From contig JAIQDT010004219.1 of the NCBI GenBank assembly GCA_021521415.1, forward strand, positions 196,646 to 260,645: a DNA stretch of 64,000 bases, in the 5' to 3' direction. Origin of the DNA: Bidens hawaiensis. Lineage: Eukaryota; Streptophyta; Magnoliopsida; Asterales; Asteraceae. Below are positions 1 through 12,639 of this stretch, piece by piece; positions within the stretch are counted from its first letter, which is position 1, and every line of letters starts with the position of its first letter. Position numbers and translations under genes: made by a program. The notes beneath the pieces were generated by a model. It was not told where the DNA came from. It worked only from the letters and a program-made list of their open reading frames with translations, and did no database searches.

Positions 1-1103
1 ATTTTACCTGTTTAGACACGAAAATTGATAGGTGGATTCATGCATATCTGTTTAGTACACAAAACCTGTTAAGCCCATACATGATATATGTTAAAGTCGT
101 GTATGTTCGTGTCGTGCATTTGTGTATCGTGTCTAAATTGCCAGCCCTAATATGTGTCAAGCACGTGTGTGAGCATATCCAAATTCCTTTGCCTATAAAT
201 TGGATCTTAGTGAACGTACATATCATTGCATATGTGTTCTTGTTCTTGGGAACTCAAACCTAGCGTGAAGGTTCTGATTACAAGATCTAAAAGTATTAGA
301 ATTCATAGAAAGCCTATAACTTAGTTAAGTTACTTCAAGGTGAAGTTTCCATGTCTAAGTTTTGATTTCATATAAGTTTCATGACAACAAAGCTTTGGTC
401 TTGTATAGATCATAAAACCATGTAAAAATTGCACGTCAGAACTATCTAAATTGGCTTCAAAGGTTTTGGTATGCTTAAAATAGGAAAATGGTTTACTTGG
501 TGTTCAAAATCGTTTTTAAGCAAGACAGGTCTATTCAAATAGTTAGACGGGCCTGCCTAATGCACAAGAAGAACACATGGCAGTCTGTCTAAGGACAAAT
601 AATATTTTATTATTTTCAATTATAAGGTTTTGAACTCATTAACGAACCCACCTTTTAAGCAAGGTTTGAATCTATGAAACTAGACCATGAGAATTTATAA
701 GTTATAGAAACTAGATCCCATGATGATCCTGATGATTAATACAAACCCTTAAAATGATTTTCATCTATTTAAAATGCTATGAAATATATTAAAACCATTT
801 AATACATAAGATAGTTTATGGATAAGCGTTTGGATTATTAGGGTATGTATAGTTGGATCAAGGTATACACCACTAAGTATGTATACACCTTAATACTAAA
901 CAGTAAACACGTTTGAACCCATACATTCGAGTTCACAGTTATGTAAACTCGCATTTCTCCTTAGGATCTTCTATTTATGTATCTCCTTTTCAAACTTGTT
1001 GACTTCTTAAAGTTATCCATATGTCATGTCAATATGAAAGTTTTGGAGGCTCATACTACTACACATTGACTATATTAACCAATTTCATTCTTTATCTACC
1101 ATT
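1..1103. other. intergenic, no gene recognised
   Basis: AT-rich spacer. The short open frames at 38-263 overlap on both strands, have no recognisable domain and no plausible splice context. I see no gene here. Confidence 0.6.
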
Positions 1104-2478
1104 GATTAACAACTAGGTTAGGTACCCGTGTAGAACACGGGTTAAAATAAATAAATTTATTTAAATAATAACATAATATGGAATATAAAAAATATGTTAC
1201 ATATATAATAAATATATAATATATAATAGAATAAATTACACAACACACAATATAAAAACAAAAGGTTGAAAATTCGTAAATATTTAAATGTTTCTTTGTG
1301 TATAATATTTGTAAATTTATCCATCATATTAAAATTAGTAGTTTCACTTTGTTTTTTTTAACTCAAGGTAACGGAACACATATAACTGACCATCTGTTAA
1401 AACAGGTTGTTTAAAAACAAACTATCTAAAGCGATTGGTCTTAACTTTTATTAATCACTATTTCAAAACAAACATAAAGTGAAAATTTCCTTCTTTGAAA
1501 TTTGAAATTAATTATTTAATCTAAATCAACGTGAAAATTCGTTCTTATAAAAGCTTAATATTAATAACTAATAGTATACTTGTATAAAACAAAATAATAT
1601 ATTTATGTTTGTGTTAAATTTTTTAAACCAGAAAATAATTATTAAAAAGAGAAAATAATAGATTAAAAAGAAAAAAAGAATAAAATATAAAACTATTAAT
1701 AAGAAAAAAGAAATATATATTTAATATGGGAAAGAGGTGAGAAATTTTTGTAAGGATCATTCATGTGTGATGACATATGGCATTAAGAAACCGTTTAGAA
1801 CACATGTTATAATAAATAAATTTATTTAAATAATAAGACAGTGTAAAATACAAAAAATATGTTCAAAAGATATAATATATGGTTGAATAAATTACTCATT
1901 ACATAATACGAAAATACAAAGTTGTTGAAAATTCGTAAATCTCTGAAATTTTTTGTATACAAAATTTGCAATTTAACCTCCATAACAAAATTAGTAGTTT
2001 CACTTTTTTTTTGCTTTCAACCTTAGATAATGAAATACATAACTTATAATGCGTTAAACCAGGTTGTCTTAAAAACAAATCAACCATCTATAGTGATCGG
2101 CCTTAGCTATCTTCATTTCAAAACAAACATAAAGTGAAAAATTTTTCTTTGTTGAAATTTGAAATTAATTATTTTATCTAAATCAACGTGAAAAATCGTT
2201 ACTTATAAAAGCTTAATATTAATAACTTATATACTATATTTATATAAAACTAAATAATATATTTATGTTGGTATTAAGTTTTTTAAATAAAAAAATAATT
2301 ATTAAAAAGAGAAAATAATATATTAAAAGAAAAAAAGTTGAATATAAAATTATTGATAAGAAAGAGAAATGCATTTAATAAGAAAGAGAGGCGGGAAAAT
2401 TTTGTAAGAATCATCTTATGTGATGTCATGTGACATTGAAAAACTTTTATTTATTATATAGTATGGATTAACAACTAG
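1104..2478. mobile_element. dimeric AT-rich element flanked by 13-bp direct repeats
   Basis: The 13-mer GATTAACAACTAG occurs at 1104-1116 and again, identical, at 2466-2478, and looks like a target-site duplication. Between them lie two diverged head-to-tail copies of a unit of about 665 bp (about 1127-1790 and 1791-2455). Both contain TAGAACAC, AATAAATTTATTTAAATAAT, TTGAAAATTCGTAAAT and ATTAGTAGTTTCACTT in the same order. The left end carries a small hairpin (ACCCGTGTAGAACACGGGT) and the right end is TTATTATATAG. No coding capacity is seen. A duplication of 13 bp suggests target-primed (LINE/SINE-like) insertion, but the family is not recognised. Confidence 0.6.
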
Positions 2479-3292
2479 AAGATATTGAAATTCAGTTGTC
2501 CACCAATAAATTCATAAAATAAAGTTAACATCCACTTAATTAACATTTTTTATCGATTGAATATTTTGAAGCCAAACTTGTATTGTTTTCAACTCACACT
2601 TTAAACATATAATACTCATTTGGTTAGGTGAAGCTGGCCATTAGAGTCTAACATTAGCTGTTTCGATTAACTAAAACACAAATTGGTATCGTAAGTCAGT
2701 TATGGTTTTTAAGGGGTATTTTCCATCAAAATTCACCTGTTGAGTTCTTTGAGACTTCGGGTTTAAAGACCATTGTTTATAACATTGAATAAAACATGTT
2801 TAACTTAAAATCCTCAAATTGGATAGAAAAAATAAATACTAGTCAAAGCCCCAAACACCCGTTTGTCTCAATCATAGCCTTCATGTCTTCAGTTGCACAA
2901 TTTGCTTAAATTAAGTGAAAATCCCTCAAAACACTTATAAAAATTTCTTGAGTTTGATCATATAATCACGATAAATTAATTACAACAATTTGTAAACATG
3001 ATGTTTCTTAATAAAAAAAGAATGTAATCCCTTTTTATTTCAAGATTTAGGCAACAAAATTCAAAATACATTGATAATCGCAATGTCTAAGTTCTAACTT
3101 ATTCATCTTTAAAATTGAATGATTTCTAACATGTTTAATTCATTTTAAGAGATGCTTTTAACGCATTTACAAACAAAATCTCTAAAGATTTTATAGAAAT
3201 TAACTCACGGTTTAATAAACCCATCAAAATTCCTAAGAATAAAATATTAGATCCAGAGAATACTTACAAGTTTATTTACATAAAGATGATAG
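2479..3292. other. intergenic, no gene recognised
   Basis: AT-rich spacer between two insertions. No open frame with domain content, RNA gene or clear repeat was seen. Confidence 0.5.
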
Positions 3293-5704
3293 GCTGATGT
3301 CACACCCCGATCAAAGACGGCGGAACATGCCGAGGTGTAACGATTGTCCATAAGCACATGACACTAATTAAAGTGACAGTATTTAATAAACTCATTTCAT
3401 TTCACAACATCGAAAATGTCACATAACAATTATCCATAAAATAATCATAAACAAAATATCACAAAATATGGCAAATTTGATATTGTTCATTTTTACTAAT
3501 ATCCTAAGGTCTTTGATGTAATTTCCTTCACAATCATAAATCAACCAAGATGCAAACCTGCAGCATTTCATAAAATAAAGTTTGTCAACACAAAGGTTGG
3601 TGAGCAATTCATATGTTTAATCATATTAGTATATAATAAAGATAACCACAAAACTTGCATACGAAACGATAAAAAAAAGTGGTAATTTGGATAAATAGAT
3701 ATCGCTAAACACATTAGCGACACCTAGCTATAAGGGGATGCCAAATAGTCTAGGATTTTATAGTTATCGTTAATTGCATTACGTTAACGACACCTTGCTA
3801 TGAGGGGATGCCAAATAGTCTAGGATTTTATAGTTCCACCAACCAAAAGCGATAAACACATAGGCATATAAGCATAGAACACCAAATCGAGCAATTATTT
3901 AGGTAAAGTATACAACTACGTTTATGGTTTAAGATTTAAATATAAAACATTTTGTTGAATAAGTCTGAAATGTCACCCAAAATAAAAGATGGAAAATGGT
4001 GTATGAAGTACTAACCTTCAAGTAATAAACTTGAAAGATGATAATTTGGAGATTTGTCGGAACGACGAGTTTAACGCACAATGCCTAAAAAGAAAAGAAG
4101 TCTAGAATTTAGAAAGGTTGTCTTGAAGGTCTTTAAACAAAATAAATGTTGAGAAATGTAAATAATTAAAGTTCAAGGTTTTAAAATGTAACTATCTAAG
4201 AATTTATAATAATAACCCTTTCAAAATGTAAGTTTGCTCGAAACCAGGTTAAAGTATCTAACCTTAATATTTACTCAACCTATGTTAAGTAATAAGGTGG
4301 GTAAAATGCAAGAATGCAAATCCCTTTGGAATAAAGATACTAAAATGGTTTTTTTTATTGAGTGTTCGGGTTGTCGGTTCGGGTCTTGATAATTGGTCAA
4401 ACCCAAAGTCAACTTTTCAAAATATTGAATGTTATGAGATAACTCAATAAAATTTAATAAGACTTAACCAAGTATGTAGTTCCATTGTTTTAGAACTAAC
4501 AACGCACGTTAAGCGAGTGTTCGGTTTTGTAGGTCCAAACTTTCTTATGAGATCAAGTTGGATCCAACATTTCAAAGTACTTAAGAAAATATTAAAAAAA
4601 TCAATTTGTAACTATTTTTAAAGAAGTATACAAGTCTTGATGGCTAAAAAAAAACACACTTGTGTATCTTAAGTGAGTAAGAATTGATTTGGTTCGATTT
4701 CCATCTCACAACAAGTTCATAGATGGTTTCCACATGTCCAAACACTAAAGAACTTGTATAATAATGTACAAATAAAAATACTTTAAGTTTTACAACCAAA
4801 AGTTAACAATAAGTCTTTAAACAAAAGTTCGGTTTTCGGTTCGGATTGTGTTTCGGGTTAAGACCGAGGTAAGATTCTATAAACCCATAACCATAGAATT
4901 TGTAAAAATGATTTTAGAAACTTAGATCTAACAATAAGTATGTTTAAACAATTATTTAACAAAACTAGTAATAAAGTTTGGTTTACGGTTTAGAGCTATT
5001 TACGGTTAAACCGAAGCATAGACTCTTTAAAACCCATAACCATGGAACTTGTAAACATGACCAACAAACTAAAATAAGCAAGATTAATATGTATGAACAA
5101 GTTATATAGATGTATATATATCAAGGACACGAATTTCTCCATGAAGCCTTGCCTTATGAGGTCCGAAACCTCACCGACCGGAATCGGAGAAGTAACTACC
5201 AAAGGTAAACAAGGGGTGTATATTATATATATGTTGCACAACCATAAACAAATATTAATAAGGCTACATAAACTAATTAAGATGAAAGACTAAAAACCTT
5301 CAAGAACACTTAAGAAGATAACCTTGAATCTTTGATGTTTGAGAGAGTTTTTTTTTTTTTGAGTTGTAGCAAGGTAAAATGAAGAGGAAAGGTGGTGTAT
5401 ATATAGGATAATGTTGGTGGTCAAATATGAGGGTGAGACACAAGAGTTTTCATGCAAAATGGATCAAGACAAAAACACAAAACAACAAAAAAAAGAAAGA
5501 AAAAATAATAAATAAATAAATAAATAAATAACAATAAAAATATGATGTTTTCAAGACCCAACAAGTGTGAAACAATATTGTAACATAAATCCATCATTTT
5601 GATTATAACATAAGCTTCGGTTTACAAATCGGGTCGGTTTACATAATAAACAAATACAAAAACGAATACAAACAAGACCCGAAATTGACGAATATCACAG
5701 CTGA
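3293..5704 (-). mobile_element. solo LTR (about 2.4 kb) with perfect 5-bp target duplication
   Basis: The block at 3298-5699 starts TGTCACACCCCG and ends ATATCACA, so it has TG...CA ends. It is flanked by GCTGA at 3293-3297 and 5700-5704, a perfect 5-bp target duplication. No gag/pol reading frames are present, so it is best read as a solo LTR. A TATA-like TATATATA lies near 5396-5406 and reads most naturally on the minus strand, which sets the tentative orientation. Internal imperfect repeats include a unit repeated at about 3706-3772 and 3776-3835 (both with GGGGATGCCAAATAGTCTAG) and another at about 4825-4975 and 4980-5100. It resembles the long-LTR Ty3/gypsy type (Tekay/Del-like), but that lineage call is inference. 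Confidence 0.7.
5507..5531. repeat. (AAAT)n microsatellite
   Basis: About six perfect AAAT/AATA units inside the solo LTR. Confidence 0.8.
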
Positions 5705-5747
5705 TGACTTGACTTTTAACTTTAATTTTGTTGGAAAAACTTGTTTC

Positions 5748-5749
5748 CT

Positions 5750-5783
<34 letters not shown>
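5748..5783. repeat. (CT)n microsatellite upstream of the TRFL8-like gene
   Basis: A pyrimidine run of about 17 CT units lies 0.75 kb upstream of the ATG at 6516. Such GA/CT tracts are common in plant promoters; no role can be assigned here. Confidence 0.85.
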
Positions 5784-5788
<5 letters not shown>

Positions 5789-6515
5789 TCTCCTTAGTTC
5801 TCATTCACTCCTGCAACACACCCATACATCGACAGACTCTTTTAATCCTAACCAGTACACGACATCTTCTACAATAATCACGCTTACATCTGATTTGAGT
5901 TATCATTTTTGTCACGCTTTCCAAGTTAGTCATTTGAAATAATTGTCTCCAAGTTAGCCTTTTAACACTTACAACTCTTAACTGTGTTTTACAACACATT
6001 CAACCATTTTCACTTGTGACGAACACAACTCACTCTAATGCATCAAAATGAACATCTTCCATTCACATCAAAATTACCAACTGCACAATACTTATACCTA
6101 AAATTCGAGATACAACAATCTTCACAGTTGGTTATAGCTCCTCAATAAAAGACATATCAAATTAAAACTACACGACAACAATTGACATATTCTTTTGAGT
6201 TACACATCAAATCCAGATACCTGATATCTTTTACTAACGTACGTTGCTCACCTTCGTAACGCGTGAGAAACTGCCGAACCGTCGGTTTTAGCAGATTTAG
6301 GTAATTTGTAAATTGTAACTTTTTGCAATTGAATCAAACTAAAACAAGCCGCATTTTAGGAAAAAAAAAGAAAAGAAAAGGAATCGACCTAACGTAAAAC
6401 ACGCCATCTTTGGACCATATGGTTTGAAGGGTGTACTCACCACCGGGTCAACTCGACTCAGTTCCTTGTAGCTCAATATCCCAATTATCGAAACAAGCCC
6501 TAAACAGTCTTCCAG
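5784..6515 (+). promoter_or_regulatory. presumed promoter and 5' leader of the TRFL8-like gene
   Basis: This is the gap between the solo LTR and the first exon. No single convincing TATA box is visible. The gene upstream boundary is set by the insertion at 5704, so the native promoter can be at most about 0.8 kb unless LTR sequence contributes. Confidence 0.35.
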
Positions 6516-9500
6516 ATGTCGCCGGTGAAGAGAGAGATTATCGAGGATTCTGCTCATCACCACGATCCTCCTAATAAGCGATCTAAGGTATTTAATCTCT
6601 ACTCATTTTTTTTACAATTATTTTGTATTGAATGATTGTACAATACACTGGATCTCTATGCGTTTGTAATATTAATCACCGTTAGCGATCTACTGATTAA
6701 TCGATAGGTTTTGTCTGTGTGTTATCGTTTATGAATTAGGTTAAAAAAAATTGTAGCCGGAGATCCAAAATAAGTACTGTAAACTGATAGATTGATGTGA
6801 TATATGTTAACTTATATATTTGGAAGATTTAGGGCTTATAACTTGGGGATTTTGGGCATTTGCGTCTCTGACATTGTTTATAATTATTAAACGAGCTTGT
6901 CACATTGGTTTTCCTATAAATGTTGTTAAATGTTAATGATTAATTATTTGTTTTGTTTTAGCAGCAACATGATTATGGTGTAAGTGGTTCTTCTTCTCTA
7001 TCACCGATGCAATTCAATCCATTAGACGAGCCGAGTCCGTTAGGGTTACGTTTGAGGAAAACACCGTCACTCTTGGATTTGATTCAAATGCGGCTTTCTG
7101 AATCAAATGCTTCTTCTAAAGCTGTAGTGCATGCTACGAAAGACCACAAAACGGCGACTGCTACTACTGATAAACTCAAGGCTTCGAATTTCCCTGCATC
7201 GCTCCTTAAGATAGGTACCTGGGAGGTAATATGTTTTCTTCTGTTTCTTTGGTGGTTTACAAATTGGATACGTCTAACTTGTATGGTTTTTGTAGTATAC
7301 GTCTAAACATGAAGGGGATCTGGTGGCAAAGTGTTACTTTGCAAAGCATAAGCTTGTATGGGAAGTTCTTGATGGTGGCCTCAAGAATAAGATTGAGATT
7401 CAGTGGTCTGACATTACCGCTCTGAAGGCAACTTACCCAGATGATGGCCCCGGAACACTAGATATAGTGGTAATCTTTATTGTTGTGTTCTATAAGTATT
7501 GATTGCTTTATTATCTTCATTCCGTTATCGTATCAGTATCAACAATATTAATATTATAATATATTTTGTGTTTTTTTGTGCAGCTAAATAGGCAGCCTCT
7601 TTTCTTTAGAGAAACAAATCCTCAGCCTAGAAAGCACACATTATGGCAAGCAACGTCAGACTTTACAGGTGGACAGGCTAGCCTGCACAGGTACATGTTA
7701 TATCATCATATTATTGTGATATGTTTTACTCAACGCTTCTAATCAATATAGTATATCTCAAATATAAGCCTATCTCCCCACTACTAAGTGATGTTCTATT
7801 GTACGTATCGTTTATTTGTAAAAGTTGGAGAGTGTGTGCTTACTGGTGTATGACCGGGCTTGTAAGCTTAGTGGTTCAACACTTGGTGTGTATACTATGT
7901 GTTTTACCTTTTTAAGCATGTGTAGTAAAAGGCAACTATAAAACTCAGTACTTCGCGAAAGATTCTTGAAATATGACGAGGATCTCACTCAAAACAAGAT
8001 AAATTTACACATTGCGATAACATTTGGAGGATTAATATTAATATTACTTTTGATCATGCAGTAAAGTTAACTTCATCGAGTATCCTGTCAAAGCGTGTTT
8101 CATTATTTGATTCTTTTGATTGAATTTCTCAATTATTGATTTATGCGATGATATTATATAGTTTTTGAAAAGTGTCATGTTCCATAAATATAAAATCAAT
8201 TTGAAGTTGACTATTTTAGCGTGAGAAATAATTTTATAGTTTCCTAGATACAAGTAATTTTTGCAAATTGTTTTTCGGGAAAATAAATAGTATTGTAAAA
8301 TGTGTAATTTGTACTCAAGTCAAATACATATTGTATGTAATGTAGAATACTTTAATGCATACGTTCAAGTAGTACTGTAATTCCCTCACACTTCGTATAT
8401 TGATATTTTTAAACAGCTCAATAGTTTATTGTTGCAATCGTTTCAAGTCGGGTCACTTAACTTAAAAATAGTCACATCTGGATCTAGGCTAAATCAATTT
8501 TATAAATTTACCTTTAATAATAATATCTTTTAAGAAAATTTTTGTGGGGTCACTCGATCCCACTTTTCTTTGTAGTTGGTTCTGAGTATACCTACCGTTT
8601 TATTGCATTGAATTATTATGTTCCTGGCGAAATCTACATGAATATAATACATACATTTTTTCATTACTTTCTATTTATTGTAGCAATTGGCTTTTATGGT
8701 ATACTAAGCATAAATTTAACTATTTACCCATATAAAATCTGCAATTAAAATAGGCTGCATTATTGTTTTTCTGCAGGTGCCATATTCTACAATGTCCGCA
8801 GGGTTTATTAGGCAAGCACTTTGAAAAGCTCATTCAGTGTGACCCTCGTCTTAATTTTCTGAGTCAGCAAATAGAGTTAGCATTGGAATCCCCATACTTT
8901 GAAAAAAGATCAGTGTTTGGCGATCCAAACGAATCCATTGAACATACTCTAAGTAGCGAGGGACCCACCAATGTTGACTTACGTGGCACCACATCATCAG
9001 GTGGCCAGTCTTCTTCCTCTAGAAGTGAGTTCCATGATCCTTCTGGAGGACCCTCAGACTTCCTTCGTGAAACACCTTCACCTAGCTCAGGTAAACATGG
9101 TTACTGTTTTTGTGAGTTATGTATGCATCTCATTCACTATTAGTTAATTATACATACAGTGATGGACACATCAGCAAGCGAGGAGAAAACAGGGGAGATT
9201 AAAGAATTAAAGGGTCTAGTGCCGGGGCTACACTCTTCTATGTCAATGAGTGATTTGGTGAATCATATTGAAAACAGAATCACAAAAAACCGAACACCCG
9301 GTGACCAACATCCTCTTTCTAACGAAGAACAAGCAAGCTTACATATTCTGGAAGATATTAGTCGATGCTTATTTAACGATTCTCAGTACTCGTCGACTTC
9401 TGATGAGAAATCCATAATGTCACGAGTCAACTCACTTTGCTGTCTGTTACAGACAGACCCCACATCAGCTAATGATTTAAAAACTGAAACTGTAAGCCAG

Positions 9501-9662
9501 GTTCTGGAAGAAGATGCAGCCGGAAGCAAGGCTCCGGAAGATCCTTTGGAGGCAGATGGTAATAAGACGGCACCTGGCATTCCAAGGAACGATTCTGTTG
9601 GGGAGTTGTTGCTGAATCTTCCTAGGATAGCGTCTCTACCCCGGTTCTTCTTCAACCTTTAG
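6516..9662 (+). CDS. TRFL8: TRF-like 8 (TRFL8)-type plant protein, 6 exons
   Basis: I reconstruct exons 6516-6587, 6962-7225, 7296-7469, 7584-7690, 8777-9090 and 9160-9662, all with GT-AG introns and matching phases. They give 477 residues. The start MSPVKREIIED fits a gene start, and the leader has no in-frame ATG that I noticed. The N-terminal third has a basic patch (NKRSK) and a LRKTPSLLDLIQ motif (about residues 50-62). A conserved core follows (about 105-270) containing EGDLVAKCYFAKHKLVWEV, KIEIQWSDITALKA and LWQATSDFTGGQA, then HILQCPQGLLGKHFEKLIQ. The C-terminal half is low-complexity, Ser/Glu-rich and probably disordered. From memory this core matches the Arabidopsis TRF-like 8 family (At2g37025), named for similarity to telomere-repeat binding factors; no Myb-type telobox domain is visible here, so DNA binding is not shown. 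Intron 4 is the longest (1,086 bp). Function unknown. Confidence 0.8.
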
Positions 9663-10015
9663 ACATTAAGAGTCAACTTACTTTGTCCAATCAAGTCATT
9701 AAAACTTTTGAAACTGACTTTTTTGGTCAAAATTTTAAGGTTTTCGGTTGAATGCAAAAACAATGTTGAGGCCTACTTGAACAAAACGTGAAGTCTAGAC
9801 CATTAAACTTATTCTTCTATGGCTTGTATTGAGACGCTGAGATGGGTTTAGTTAGAATGAAAGAATACATATGCACAGATGTAGCTTTTTATTTGTAAAT
9901 GTTATGATTATGTGTAGATAAGTGATGCTTTTCAGGGATTTGAGGGCTTTAAGATGTTACTGCTCATTTATTAAGAAACGGATTGAATTAGGTAGTTTTT
10001 GTTTGCTTATGACTT
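9663..10015 (+). other. 3' flank of the TRFL8-like gene
   Basis: AT-rich downstream sequence, probably the 3' UTR and end of the transcription unit. No exact poly(A) site can be fixed. Confidence 0.4.
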
Positions 10016-10204
10016 ATGAGTTCCAGTGGCGGACCTATGTGTTAACTTTGGGGGGGGGGGGGGGGGGGGGGCGCACTTTAGAAGTTTTTTTAGTGTTATT
10101 TGCATGTGAAAAGCCCGATCCCCCGCACCCCCCCTTAAAATTAGTGTTAAGTCCCAATGTCGCCCTCTATAAAAATAATTCTTGGGTCCGCCACTGGTGA
10201 GTTC
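10016..10204. mobile_element. hAT-like MITE (173 bp) with 22-G tract
   Basis: The element at 10024-10196 begins CAGTGGCGGACC and ends GGTCCGCCACTG, near-perfect 12-13 bp terminal inverted repeats. It is flanked by ATGAGTTC (10016-10023) and GTGAGTTC (10197-10204), an 8-bp duplication with one mismatch. TIRs of CAGTGGCGG type with 8-bp duplications are typical of hAT-superfamily MITEs. It contains a run of 22 G at 10050-10071. The open frame across it (9922-10200) is not a gene. Confidence 0.8.
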
Positions 10205-11223
10205 ATTTGGGTCCCATCAGTTCATACAAATGGGCCAATTCAGGTTTAAGATGGGCTGTGTCATGTTGACGCTTCTTTTATATGTGATGCAAAAGACCTA
10301 TAGGAAATAGATGTTGAAAGAAAAAAAACAAATTATAGGAGTAATTTTATCCGTTTGGTGCTATATCTGGCTGGAAAAGCAGAACTGTGTGGGTCGTTTA
10401 TAGTTTTAGCCTTCTAAAAGGCAAGCACAAAGATTAAAATATAAATATATGGATGTGAAGTTTAAGGTTTTTGTGGATCTTCATCATCATGTATGGGTCC
10501 TAAAGCATGTTTATCAGCATATCAATTAACACAGCATTTTGTGTTCAACATATGCGTTTATAGTTACATGTCCATATCGCAAATAAAATGTCAACAATTT
10601 CGGGCTTTTGTATGATGATAATAAATTAAACAAGATGACCACATAGTAGGTGGACTCAAGAAGATAAACATAAACCCGAAGAGCAGGACACTATTGAATC
10701 TCAGCATCAGTATGAGCGAGAGCATGATGATCCACATCAGTGTTAGTGTACAATTGTTTTTTCTTAGAAATCCAACAAATGAGGTTGGTTCAAAAACGAC
10801 ACAATAGTCGGTGTTACATTGTCGATCATCTACTCAAAGTCTCAAACAACCCAATGTGAACCCTCATAAGCATCAATAAGCGATACTTTAAGACCTACAA
10901 ACAGTCAACGAGGAGTAATGACATGCTTTAAGGTACCTAAGTATACGTTTATCAGCAATCCAATTTCTAAACACTACGCTTTCCTTTTAGTCTCTGTCTG
11001 CTTGTTTAAGAACCTTTTCCCTAATTTTGACAACATTAACATGACAATAACAATAAATGGAAAATTGCCAAATGGAAGAACTTTGAACACCATAATACAT
11101 TGAAAAAAAAAATCAAGCATATCTTGTGGATCCCTAGTATTCTGTTTCTAACTTTTCCCATTTCAACAAGGATTCATACAACAACCTCAACCACAACGAT
11201 TTCTTAACACAACTTTGTACCAA
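10205..11223. other. intergenic between TRFL8-like and PIG-F genes
   Basis: The two genes converge here. The last few hundred bases probably hold the PIG-F 3' UTR (read on the minus strand). No further gene or clear repeat was recognised. Confidence 0.5.
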
Positions 11224-12639
11224 TCAATCTCCCTTCACATGTTGCCTTGAGACATGATGGACCACAAAACCGAAAGAAGCCAACATTCCTACCAAGTACC
11301 CAATAATAGCTCCATAAGTTACGCAAATTGGCCATTCCTGTAAAACAACCAATAAGGTAAAGTAAACTATAATGTAACCTATCCTAAGTTTCAAATTTTT
11401 AATGAAACGGTACCTGCCACGTCCTTTCCCAGTCAAGTGGCATGGGCCAGGCCCCAAACCAACCTCCAATTACCGCACCATATGCAGGCATACCGATCAT
11501 ATAATCAATAAATCCAATCAGCCTGCAAGTTAAAGCATCCACATAAATATAGATATTGAGCAAAACTATTGAATATACTATTACTTTGGTAAATGAGCAT
11601 TTAAATACTTATATGCCATGTTAATTTTAATCGTGCCAGAATGAAGTCATCAAGAACTTACTTTGTATGTGCAAATATACGGTGCCAATCAGCCCAAGAT
11701 GAGCCATAAACAGAAGCTGCAGGGACAAACTATAAACAGATTTACAAAATATAAGTGTTAAATTTAAAAAACACAACTAAAATGGAAAGCAAATTAAATA
11801 GTTTTATATTCACAGTAAATGCGGACATCAGAAGAGACCAGTTGAGGGTTGTTAGAAAATACCTGCATCAGTAAAAACAAACATATATCAGCTAAATATT
11901 GCATGTGCTCATACAAATGTGTTTTTATTTTCCATACTATTATAATATGCTAATGTTAGTGTCCAAACTGTCAAATACTTAGAAGTGCATACTGAGTTCC
12001 AACAGGTGCCCCTAAAGCAATAGCTCCAAGCGCATTGACAACAGCCCCTGAAAATTAAAAATACACAAGTGCCTATATATATCAAGAGATGATCACAATG
12101 TTGCTATAAATGTAAACAATTATAAATAAAGACTAACCAAGTGGAAGCCCAAATAAACCTCTAACTACAGCCTTCAAGTACTGCAATGTAACATTTATAA
12201 AAATAACATAAGTTAACTATACATAATCAATTATACATATGAATTATGATAAACCAATTATAATGAAAATTACAAAAATGATGAATTACCGAACTCTGAT
12301 TCTTATCTTTCCGAAAGAAACTGTATACCAGAATCACAACTGGAACCTCAATCAGCTACAAGAACAAATTCAAACGCTGTTGTTAAATAATGTGATTTAT
12401 TTGACCTTATAACAGTTTTCACATCAGAAAAGAGAAGATGAGTAATTAGTGATTACCGATAGTAAACGGAGGGTTTCAACTGGATTCTGGATCAAACTGA
12501 CATTTATTGCTAGCCAAAACGACGCAGCTAATCCAATTCCGCAAATGAAATGAGATACAAGTACTATCGACAGTGATGGATTTTGCACCACAACGACTGC
12601 TCCAGTGATGCTGCCATCCTCCTGTTTATTAGTCTTCAT
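11224..12639 (-). CDS. PIGF: PIG-F, GPI-anchor ethanolamine-phosphate transferase subunit, 8 exons
   Basis: Read on the minus strand, exons are 12639-12457, 12355-12290, 12180-12138, 12047-11993, 11862-11814, 11729-11662, 11522-11414 and 11337-11224. All introns are GT-AG with consistent phase, giving 228 residues, close to the roughly 220 of animal PIG-F. The protein is highly hydrophobic, with about six membrane segments (near residues 22-44, 62-76, 86-112, 121-141, 160-180 and 196-219). The diagnostic motif GGWFGAWPMPLDWERTWQ lies at about residues 173-190; the family signature is a GAWPIPLDWDRPWQ-like string. PIG-F is an ER membrane protein that stabilises the PIG-O and PIG-G/GPI7 ethanolamine-phosphate transferases in the last steps of GPI-anchor synthesis. 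No lesion is seen. Family identity is by motif recognition; the role is known from the family, not shown here. Confidence 0.88.

Noticed and set aside
5622..5942. Small genes around the CT repeat
   Set aside because: Frames are created by the (CT)n tract (Glu-Arg or Leu-Ser runs) and straddle the solo LTR boundary.
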